64,000 nucleotides of DNA, from positions 124,001 through 188,000 of the forward strand of contig NZ_BMUC01000001.1 in the NCBI RefSeq assembly GCF_014649995.1, given 5' to 3'. The DNA comes from Streptomyces griseoflavus. Its GTDB lineage: Bacteria; Actinomycetota; Actinomycetes; Streptomycetales; Streptomycetaceae. Positions 47,101 through 52,584 of this stretch are shown piece by piece. The notes below the pieces were generated by a model. It was not told the DNA's origin, did no database searches, and saw nothing but the letters and a program-made list of their open reading frames with translations. The translations under genes were made by a program, and so were the position numbers. Every line of letters starts with the position of its first letter. Positions within the stretch are counted from its first letter, which is position 1.

Positions 47101-48052
47101 GACTCTCTTCCAGAAGATCGTCATATCACTTGTCGCGCCCGACGTCGACGCATGGAAGGGCTGTCTGAGCGGCAGCAGCCTCTCCGACTGCGCCTGGGCC
47201 ATGACGGATCTGCCCTGGGCGCGGGTATTCAAGGGAGTGAAGCTCGTCAAGGCGGCCCCGTCGTGCAACAGCTTCGCCACCGGTACCGAGGTCCTGATGG
47301 CGGACGGCACGACAAAGCCCATCGAAGACGTCGAAATCGGTGACAGGGTTCTGGCGACAGACTCGAAGACGGGGCGGACCGAGGTCAAGACGGTCACCGC
47401 CGAGATCACCGGCGAGGGACCGAAAAACCTGGTGACGCTCACCATCGCCGTGGACGGAAGATCGGTCAGGCTCACTGCGACGGACGGCCACCCATTCTGG
47501 GTGCCGAGCCTCGCCGAGTGGGTCGACGCCGAACAGCTCACCGCCGGCCAGGAACTGCGTACCGTCACAGGGAAGACCGTACGGATCAGTAGCGTTGTCC
47601 GGACACAGCGCCCGGCCGTGGTCCACAACCTGACTGTCACAGACCTGCACACGTACTATGTGCTGGCGGGTAAGACTCCGGTTCTCGTTCACAACAGCAA
47701 CTGCGGCGTAACCATCGATGACGGCAAGTGGGATTACTTCTTCGGGCGCGTTAACTCCAATCCGCACAACGCGGAAAGGTCAGCTCAGAACGCCTATCAG
47801 CTGGAATCGATCGGAATCCGCGACAACGCTGCGGGGCGCGAAGTTCTGACCGGGCACTTCAATGAGGCGATGAGGAGTGGGGTCGTGGAGACTTACGTGA
47901 ATCCGAAGTCTGGACTCACGAACATGCGAACGGAGTCACTCTTGTATGGGCCGCGTGGCGCTCTCCTGATTCGCGCCAACTTCGAAGTGACCGACAATGG
48001 AGTACGGCTCACTACAATGATCCCCATTGGAGGGAGGGGCTATGGCAAGTGA
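41117..48052 (+). CDS. RHS/YD-repeat polymorphic toxin with Hint domain
   Basis: A 2311-residue secreted protein. The signal peptide is at about 8-40. An SpvB/TcaC-like N-terminal region includes PGGLVPSVGMSYSSGSVDGR. YD repeats occupy roughly 1050-1750, and the RHS-associated core (about 1760-1850) includes LTRLGAREYDPSTGRFLSVDP. A Gly-rich spacer follows, then a Hint (pretoxin) domain from Cys2050 (CNSFATGTEVLMADGT) to His2192-Asn2193 (VLVHN). The last ~118 residues are a separate toxin module (KWDYFFGRVNS, HNAERSAQNAYQLESIGI, TESLLYGPRG), of no family I can name with certainty. Hint autocleavage after VLVHN would release it. RBS GACGAGG precedes the ATG. It overlaps the immunity gene by 11 nt. 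Confidence 0.9.
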   Translation: MNGRSLTRLRALRRRVALASATVMVGTLLQAAAQPTSVAADRGTGRPDLPVSDKPVAVSAVPVTPRDQTKGPRTPAKAPRAAWPLGGVATVDPPEGSSSVVRAKGLPLAVGGKQAPEKIRARLFDRETAGRAGTDGLLFSLEADGPATAVRKKPVVRARLDYSSFAEAFGGGYSDRLRLVELPACALTTPDKSGCREATPVEAVNDTEAKTLTAPSIIMKSSGATVLAAVADDEGMGGDYKATPLSPSAQWSTSLNTGDFSWSYAMNVPDVPGGLVPSVGMSYSSGSVDGRSGNTNNQGSWLGDGFDMWPGFIERRYKSCTDDGVEHTDGGKPADLCWAYDNAFISFNGKGGELVPDGTDAFRLRDDDGTKIQRLRGSSSDVRSNGARNDEYWKVTTPDGVQYFFGYNRLPGWAEGKETTDSAWTAPVFGDDANEPCHAATFANSWCQQGWRWNLDYVVDPHGNAIAYYYDKEWNSYGRNLDEKANTRYVRGGYLDRIEYGLRANGMYAQPLAKVDFTSGERCLTDTNTTCADISKDAFYWYDTPWDLNCDESATCDQGRLSPVFFTRKRLTSVATQVLKSGSFVNVDSWKLVHRWGMADTDYQLLLDSVQRSGHSATPAITLPKTTFGYVQLANRLDRTGDGFAPFIKARLANVTDEAGGQIDVGYSVPVCDAGALPTPQTNTTRCFPQYIGGSSSDDPDLHWFNKYVTSTVTLTDRTGGAPDQVTAYEYLDGAAWHYDDDDGLTKEKEKTWSQWRGYGHVRVKTGGQGGAAAMKSQADTYFLRGMDGDRLAPSGGTKSVDVALDSGEGAPITDHESAAGFAYKTVQYAGPGGRVLDKTVNRPWHHETAKKSRSWGTVTANLTGTAQVRSWTSLDDGLGAKWRTTTVNNSFDTVAGRITRTDDRGDDATAVDDRCTRTTYPTAGTILTLPARAETVAVNCAVTPDRTKDVISDARTAYDGRAYDAAPTKGDATATAVLKSHNGTTATYTESGATYDTYGRKLTSTDLTGTVTVTVASGALTRTARTDGLTTTTAYTPTTGFPASAKVTTPPAASADSSTALTTTTTNDPSRGVPLNQTDANGKVTNFAYDALGRKTKVWLADRRTDAVPTYEYTYKVTGDAPITVGTKIIGNDGAQVTSYVLYDGFLRPRQSQSPGPDGGRLLTDTFYDERGLTGKEFLSYYATAAPSTTLVEPKDALGVETQNRYTHDGLGRQTEHRQIFGNGDGGKILNTTRTLYGGDRTTVIPPEGGTAVTTLTDARGQTTELRQHHQRAAEASYDTTRYGFTSAGALAEVTDPAGNEWRFTHDLLGRMTRSDDPDKGTTRYHYDDRGRLTSTVDARDTTLVNVYDGLGRKTEVRSGSNTGPLRAKWTYDTISGAKGHLAESSRYADGGLAYTSKVVAYDRLYRPLRTSVTIPESTANAGLAGTYLSGTSYKVSGLVAAVGLPKAGSLAASSVAFAYEDDTLRPVAVDGLAGLKGTTSYSLTGKPLQYELSDSDGKKAWVTNTYEPGTQRLSSTRVDREDVAGVDQASTFRYDEAGNVLSVSDTSRSGTDAQCFTYDHLRRLTEAWTQSTTDCASTPSAPVLGGPAPYWTSYGYDKTGNRTTEVEHDITGDAKKNVTSTYDYPAPGPTSVRPHALKALTRTGPGVTSGDFYTYDAIGNTDTRTLGDGTTQDLDWDAEGRLVKVTEPVEGGSPKVTEYVYDADGNRLIDRTPTETTLYVGGTEITVAKGSTTPRGTRYIDLGGGHTAVQGDDGKVSFTTADHHGTALLAIDAVTQKLTQRRTLPFGGIRGGEPANWPGTKGFVGGTQDTSTGLTRLGAREYDPSTGRFLSVDPVMDLTDPQQINGYTYSNNNPLTFSDPSGLYCDGCSVNNPDSVWAPSKGNGPGCTTYACYGKGGKYMYSTSGGGGGGGGTTKKSQNSPAKTINVTEQKGEVFIENIRVPAARELAAMFPQYEEKEKQLEAWAERKCTQMDAQLEAFCGAAEALGIINHEQTLFQKIVISLVAPDVDAWKGCLSGSSLSDCAWAMTDLPWARVFKGVKLVKAAPSCNSFATGTEVLMADGTTKPIEDVEIGDRVLATDSKTGRTEVKTVTAEITGEGPKNLVTLTIAVDGRSVRLTATDGHPFWVPSLAEWVDAEQLTAGQELRTVTGKTVRISSVVRTQRPAVVHNLTVTDLHTYYVLAGKTPVLVHNSNCGVTIDDGKWDYFFGRVNSNPHNAERSAQNAYQLESIGIRDNAAGREVLTGHFNEAMRSGVVETYVNPKSGLTNMRTESLLYGPRGALLIRANFEVTDNGVRLTTMIPIGGRGYGK
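47651..47692 (+). repeat. Hint 3' end, copy A of a 42-bp direct repeat
   Basis: Encodes TYYVLAGKTPVLVH at the end of the Hint domain. It matches 50759-50800 at 41 of 42 positions. Confidence 0.9.
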
Positions 48053-48407
48053 CGTCATGGAGATTCCAGAGGATTTGGATTTCATCGAAGTTCTTGGCTC
48101 GGCCCCCGAGCCTACGGAATATGACCCTGATGTGTGGCGGGTCGAGGCTCCGGTAGGCGATGCTGGCGAGCTTGTGGCACTGAGCTTCGACATCGGAGCA
48201 AGGTCTGTACGCTTGACCAGAGAGTCGATGGGTAAGTGCGACATCGAAATCTACCGCGAACAGGTGGATCGAATTCTCCTGTACTCGCGCGAGGGGGAGC
48301 GCGGGATCGTTGTGGAAGTGAACGTTCCTGGATTCAAGTGTGAGCTCAGGGTCGTTGTGTCTCCCGGATTCCGCCTAGTGGACCCTATGTTGTACCTGGG
48401 GCGTTGA
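48042..48407 (+). CDS. Putative immunity protein for the RHS toxin
   Basis: A 121-residue acidic protein (MASDVMEIPEDLDFIEVLGS, DPDVWRVEAPVGDAGELV, then GKCDIEIYREQVDRILLYSREGERGIVVEVNV) without a recognised domain. The ATG at 48042 overlaps the last 11 nt of the toxin gene and has GGGAGGGGC upstream. Position, size and acidity fit a cognate immunity protein. It is cytoplasmic, with no signal or TM segment. GC and codon use are lower than in the surrounding host genes, as for the toxin module. Confidence 0.75.
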   Translation: MASDVMEIPEDLDFIEVLGSAPEPTEYDPDVWRVEAPVGDAGELVALSFDIGARSVRLTRESMGKCDIEIYREQVDRILLYSREGERGIVVEVNVPGFKCELRVVVSPGFRLVDPMLYLGR

Positions 48408-48514
48408 CGGGTGCGCATGACGCATATTCGTTAGAATGAGGATTTCTCGACTCTGGGCCTGTAATTTTCGACGGCAGGGTTGTCGAGTTGGTCGCCTCAT
48501 TACGCCTGCAAAAC

Positions 48515-48549
48515 AGAAGCCCCGTCAGGTGTGGCCTGGCGGGGCTTCT
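48515..48549. terminator. Bidirectional terminator
   Basis: AGAAGCCCCGtCAGG / CCTGgCGGGGCTTCT hairpin with a 5-nt loop, between the immunity gene and the convergent integrase remnant. Confidence 0.9.
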
Positions 48550-48581
48550 GCGTGGGGTGACGGCAGTAGTTGACGGCAACG

Positions 48582-49505
48582 TCAGCGGACGGGGGCGTTC
48601 CTGGGCGGCGGTTCGTCGCCGTCGGAGCGTGTTGTCTCGGTGTTCGTCGGGCTGCCGAGTGCGGTGCTGAGGGTGTCGATGGCGTCTCGCTGGAGGCGGA
48701 GTCGGACGTGGGCGTAGACGGTGGCGGTGACGCCGATGTGGGCGTGGCCGAGGAGTTCCTTGATGACGACGAGTTCGACGCCCTGTTCCAGGAGGAGGGT
48801 GGCGGTGGAGTGGCGGAGGTCGTGGAAGCGGATGCGGCGGAGGTCGGCCTTGCGGAGGAGCGTGGTGAAGGCGCGGGTGAGGTTGGTCGGGTCGATCGGT
48901 CGGCCCTGCGCGGTGGTGAACACGTGCCCGTCCTGCTGCCATGTGGTGCCCGCGGACTCACGCTCGTGGTCCTGCTGCTCGTGGTGGAGCTTCAGCGACT
49001 GGACGCAGCGGGTGGGGAGGGCGATGCGGCGCTCGGAGGTCCGGGTCTTGGTGGGCAGCGTGGTGAGGCCGCCTGTGCTGGTTCGCTGGAGGGTTCGGCG
49101 GATTGCCGCGGTGCCCGCGTCGAGGTCGAGGTCTTCCCAGCGCAGGCCGAGGAGTTCGCCCTTGCGGAGGCCGGTGTGGAGTGCCAGGTCGAAGAGCGCG
49201 TGGAGACGGTGGTCTTCGGCTGCCTGGAGGAGCTGTCGGGCCTCGACGGCCGTGAGCGGCTCGGTGAGCTTGGGGCGGGGTGTGCCCGCGGGGACGTTCC
49301 GGGCGACGTTGCGGAGGAGTTCATCCTTGCGGACGGCGTGCTGGAGCGCGGACTTCAGGACGGAGTGGACGTGGCTGACAGTCAGGGGTGAGAGCCGCTT
49401 GCCGCAGCAGGCTCCGGCCGCGCAGCAGAGTCCGCGTGCGCAGCACTGGCACTGGGTGCGGAGCTGGGCGAGGAAGGCGCGGACGTCCTTTGGTGGCGAG
49501 CCTGC
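48582..49505 (-). pseudogene. Tyrosine integrase, C-terminal part
   Basis: The catalytic domain of a phage-type tyrosine recombinase is complete: the first Arg in HTGLRKGELLGLRWEDL, HDLRHSTATLL (HxxR), LGHAHIGVTATVYAHV (His and Tyr). The core-binding part starts at KDVRAFLAQLRTQCQCC. The homology breaks up around 49490-49530, where a frameshift leads into a short HVHAKLGRLATK stretch. The N-terminal part of what seems to be the same gene lies 1.3 kb away at 50800-51054. It is therefore a broken integrase. Confidence 0.85.
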
Positions 49506-49981
49506 CGAGCTTCGCATGGACGTGCTCGCCGACGCACTCGAGGACGCCCTCGCCCAGACCCAGGAGCTCCGCGAACAACTCGACCGCCTCGAAGCCCAGC
49601 ACACCCACGACTGACCCCCACGGGGGCACTGCTGCTGGCCGGGAACCGCATCCCGGCTGGTCAGGGGTTTGCCCTGGTGAGGGTTGCGTCGAAACTTCCC
49701 TTGCGGTTTCAAGGCGGGCCCGCTGACGCGGACCCGCGCGCGGCCGGGTCGCGGGCCCGGCCGCTACGGCGCCGCCCGACCCCAGCCCCTGGCCGCGCAC
49801 GACCAGCGCCCTGGGACAGCCGGTCAACCGCAAGATCTCACGACGCACCAGCAGTCGGCGGCCCAGGTCAGCCGTTCGCGACTCCCGAGCCGAGACCCCT
49901 CATGGACGCCGGCATGCAAGGTCGGAACCAAGCAGCCGGAGACAGGGGGTGCGCCAAGTGCTATCGCCCTAGACTGGCTGG
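49506..49981. other. Rearranged DNA inside the broken integrase
   Basis: About 475 bp. A plus-strand frame ending at 49614 reads LRMDVLADALEDALAQTQELREQLDRLEAQ, a coiled-coil-like C-terminus, but its upstream part lies antisense to the integrase. It may be the tail of an otherwise lost gene. The rest shows nothing recognisable. Confidence 0.4.
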
Positions 49982-50251
49982 GTGACCGCAGCATTCGATT
50001 ATGAGGACATGCACCACCTGGTGGACCGGCTCACGCCCCACCAGGTACGTCGCCTGCGCCTGCTCGTCACCCAGGACGAGGAACTGGCACAGGCCGCCGA
50101 AGCGCTCCCACCGCGCCCCACCGAGGAAGAAGCTGTTCCTGAGGGGTTGCTGGCGCTGATCGGGGCCGTCAACGGGCCGGAGGACCTGGCCGAGCGGCAC
50201 GACGACTACATCCGCGAGCGGATGCGCGAGAGGTTCGGCGACCAGGCTTGA
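49982..50251 (+). CDS. VapB-like antitoxin of a PIN-domain pair
   Basis: An 89-residue protein from a GTG at 49982 (MTAAFDYEDMHHLVDRLTPHQVRRLRLLV, then an acidic C-terminal half ending YIRERMRERFGDQA). The N-terminal helices resemble small actinomycete antitoxins paired with PIN proteins. Its TGA overlaps a TTG start for the PIN gene (TTGA). The partner toxin is frameshifted, so this antitoxin may now be an orphan. Confidence 0.75.
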   Translation: MTAAFDYEDMHHLVDRLTPHQVRRLRLLVTQDEELAQAAEALPPRPTEEEAVPEGLLALIGAVNGPEDLAERHDDYIRERMRERFGDQA

Positions 50252-50657
50252 ACGCGATCGTCTTCGACACGGGCCCACTCGCCGCGGCCTGAACGCCGGC
50301 GACCGCCGCCACCCGGAGTGCGCCGACCTGCTCCTCACGACCAAAGGTCGCCGCCTGCTGCCCAGCCCCGTCCTGACCGAGGTGTGCTGGCTCCTGGAAC
50401 GCTGGCCCAAGCTGGAAGCCGACTTCCTCACCCAGGTGGCCAAGGGCACCTTCGAACTGGTCCACCTCACCCCTGCCGACCTGGACCGGATGAGCGAGCT
50501 CGTACTCCAGTACGCCGACTTCCCCCTCGGCGGCGTCGACGCCGCGGTGATCGCCGTGGCCGAACGCTTCGGCGTGGAACGCGTCGCCACCCTCGACCGC
50601 AGGCACTTCAGCGTCGTCCGCCCCAAGCACACCACGGCTCTCACACTGCTGCCCTGA
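50248..50657 (+). pseudogene. PIN-domain (VapC-like) toxin, frameshifted
   Basis: From the TTG at 50248 the frame reads MNAIVFDTGPLAAA and stops at 50290-50292. One base is missing, because from 50289 another frame continues LNAGDRR..., VLTEVCWLLERWP, GGVDAAVIAVAERFG, ATLDRRHFSVV to 50657. All four acidic PIN positions (FDTGPL, LTEVCW, GGVDAA, TLDRRH) are preserved but split over two frames. A single-nucleotide deletion, or a sequencing error, explains it. Confidence 0.85.
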
Positions 50658-50758
50658 CGGCAACCGGACCCGCCAACGGCGTACGTCGGCGGACTTCCAC
50701 GGACATGTGAATCGGCGCTGACCTGCGAAAACGCAGGTAATGGGCCCTCGCACTCCCC

Positions 50759-50800
50759 ACGTACTATGTGCTGGCGGGTAAGACTCCGGTACTCGTTCAC
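50759..50800 (+). repeat. Hint 3' end, copy B (displaced toxin junction)
   Basis: A 41/42-bp match to 47651-47692. The reading frame TYYVLAGKTPVLVH then runs into unrelated sequence (FGDKGSEVRG), which is the antisense of the integrase N-terminus. No signal peptide or upstream RHS sequence is present. It appears to be the leftover junction of a former C-terminal cassette. Confidence 0.85.
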
Positions 50801-51054
50801 TTCGGGGATAAAGGGAGCGAGGTACGCGGCCACGCTGCCTTGCGCGGAGGGCACGGGAAGGCCGCGGTTGCTGGCGGCGATCTTCCCGGTGAGGTTGGCC
50901 AGGGCTTCCTTGCGGGTGGAGCCGTAGACACGGACGCGCCGACGGTGTTGCCGGGGGCGAGGACGTGGCCGGCGGCTTCCCAGCGGCCGTCCTTGCGCCG
51001 GTAGATGGTGCCTTCGCCGTTGGCGCGGGCCTTCTTGCGCTTGGGGGCGGTCAT
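50800..51054 (-). pseudogene. Tyrosine integrase, N-terminal part
   Basis: From the ATG at 51054 the frame reads KRKKARANGEGTIYRRKDGRWEA, an AP2-like DNA-binding start typical of actinomycete integrases. A frameshift near 50935 moves it to VRVYGSTRKEALANLTGKI and AASNRGLPVPSAQGS, then VAAYLAPFIPE. It ends abruptly at 50800 against the Hint duplicate. It joins in sense to the C-terminal part at 48582-49505. A short frame upstream (VVPNVQRHLEQAAR) ending in CGATGA could be the tail of an excisionase gene. Confidence 0.8.
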
Positions 51055-51238
51055 CGGGCGGCCTGTTCCAGGTGGCGCTGGACGTTGGGGACTACGCCGG
51101 TCCTTGTTCGCCATCTCGGCACCGTGCGATCCTCCTACGAAGTCACACTGGCGCCGGGAGACGGAGCCATCGCCGGCGGGTGCCCGGCGCTCTCCGACAG
51201 GTCACAGCTCTGTCAGCGACTTCATCGGCATTCTTGGT

Positions 51239-51461
51239 GGTCAGGGCCGCCAGGCCACCCGGTGTTCGGAGAGGTGGGCGAGGACCGCGTGGTTGGCCTC
51301 CCAGCCGTCCGGGAATTTGACGAGGGTGCCCAACTGGACGGGTTCCGTGGACGGGTAGTCGTCCAGGAGGTCGGTGACTCCCTCACGGCAGACCACGATG
51401 CAGGCGTGGCGGTGCCGGGAGGCGAGGACGCACAGGCGGCCGGTCTCCAGGTGGAAGGCGG
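51239..51461. repeat. Right boundary repeat (attachment-side copy of helicase 3' end)
   Basis: The copy that forms part of the intact helicase gene. The longest identical block with the left copy is 59 bp (left 36155-36213, right 51272-51330), a plausible region for the attachment core. Confidence 0.85.
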
Positions 51462-52584
51462 TGGCGTCGGGGCGGCCGGAGAGGGGATGGAGCACGACGG
51501 TGACGTCGTACTCGCGGCCCTGGAGGCGGTTCGCCGTGTCGACCACCACGTCCGTCACGCCGAGTTCGGCGAGGGCCGAGCGGACGGCGGCCGCCTGGTC
51601 GCGGTGGGCGGTGCCGACGGCGACGCGGTCGGCGGTGAGGGGGGTGGGGTCGGGGGAGCGTTCGGACGTCGACGCGCCCCCGCGGTCCAGGAGGCGGCGG
51701 ACGACCAGGGCCACCGCGCGGACCGCCTCCGGGTCCGTGCGGGGGGTGTGGCGGGCGGGGAGCTGGAGGAGGCCCCAGCCGGATTCCGCGGCCTCGTCGA
51801 TCACACGGTCCGGGGCGGAGGCGTCGGACGGGACGGCGAAGGTGAGGGCGCGGTCGCCGTGGTCCGTGCCGCTGCGGAACGGGGTGTACGGGTAGAAGGC
51901 GTCCGAGACGAGAGGGGCGGCGGAGGCGGGGAGGCGCCAGGAGACCGGGAGGCGGTGCTGGGGGAGGTCGGGGTTGTGGGCGAGGAGCGTCGTCACGGCC
52001 GAGCCGGAGGGGTCGTAGGACAGGCCCGCCCACTGTTCGGCGCCCACGATGGAGAAGGGGTCGAGCTGGCCCGGGTCACCCACGAACAGGGCCCGTTCGA
52101 AGAGGCCGGCCACGGCGAGGAGCGCGTCCGAGCGCATCTGGTACGCCTCGTCGACGATCGCGTGCTGCCAGGGCTCCACGCCCTTGACGTGGGCCCACTT
52201 GGCGGCTGTGGAGATGACGACGGGCAGTCCGGCGAGGTCGGCGGCCTTCGCCGACTTGCGGACGTGGTCGAGGGAGTCGAGCGCCTTGTCGTAGGGGTCG
52301 GTGTCGCTGCTGTGGAGCCGGCCCACGGGGAGGTCGGGGTTCTTCTCGGCGAGGCGCAGGACCAGGTCGTCGACCTGGGCGTTGGTCTGGGCGACCACCA
52401 TCAGCGGGCGGCCCGCCTCCGCCAGCTCCAGCGCCGCGCGCACCACCAGCGTGGACTTGCCGGCGCCGGGCGGGGAGTCGACGACGACACCGCGCGCGGT
52501 GCCGTGCAGGGTGTCGTGGAGGATCGCGTCGGTGGCGCGGGTGGCTGCCGCACCCGGGTCGAACACGGCCGGGGTGGCGGTCAC
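51241..52584 (-). CDS. SF1B-like (Upf1/Dna2-type) helicase
   Basis: A 447-residue AAA/SF1 helicase. Walker A is DSPPGAGKST (36-45). Motif Ia lies at AQTNAQVDDL, Walker B at IVDEAYQM (D145-E146), and motif III is FVGDPGQLDPF. Motif V is DTANRLQGREYDVTVV (QGxExD, as in Upf1/Dna2), and motif VI is LASRHRHACIVV, where the usual Arg is conserved. The GTG start overlaps the previous gene by 4 nt. Its last ~72 codons are the insertion target of the neighbouring element, which has replaced them with a near-identical version. It presumably acts with the two preceding gene products. Confidence 0.85.
   Translation of the reverse strand: MTATPAVFDPGAAATRATDAILHDTLHGTARGVVVDSPPGAGKSTLVVRAALELAEAGRPLMVVAQTNAQVDDLVLRLAEKNPDLPVGRLHSSDTDPYDKALDSLDHVRKSAKAADLAGLPVVISTAAKWAHVKGVEPWQHAIVDEAYQMRSDALLAVAGLFERALFVGDPGQLDPFSIVGAEQWAGLSYDPSGSAVTTLLAHNPDLPQHRLPVSWRLPASAAPLVSDAFYPYTPFRSGTDHGDRALTFAVPSDASAPDRVIDEAAESGWGLLQLPARHTPRTDPEAVRAVALVVRRLLDRGGASTSERSPDPTPLTADRVAVGTAHRDQAAAVRSALAELGVTDVVVDTANRLQGREYDVTVVLHPLSGRPDATAFHLETGRLCVLASRHRHACIVVCREGVTDLLDDYPSTEPVQLGTLVKFPDGWEANHAVLAHLSEHRVAWRP

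Larger units (their letters stand above)
36122..51461. mobile_element. Integrated accessory element with toxin genes (degenerate ICE/genomic island)
   Basis: About 15 kb bounded by direct repeats of the helicase 3' end (36122-36344 and 51239-51461). Contents in order: LamG protein, RHS/Hint toxin, immunity gene, integrase C-terminal part, VapBC-like pair with broken toxin, Hint 3' duplicate, integrase N-terminal part. A tyrosine integrase next to the right repeat and duplication of a target-gene 3' end fit integrase-mediated insertion. The broken integrase implies it can no longer move by itself. The flanking genes (35280 and 52584 sides) are ordinary chromosomal genes. Confidence 0.8.

Noticed and set aside
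50768-51004. 78-codon frame beginning LAGKTPVLVH as a second toxin
   Set aside because: After the Hint junction the translation is simply the antisense of the integrase N-terminus, so there is no toxin module.
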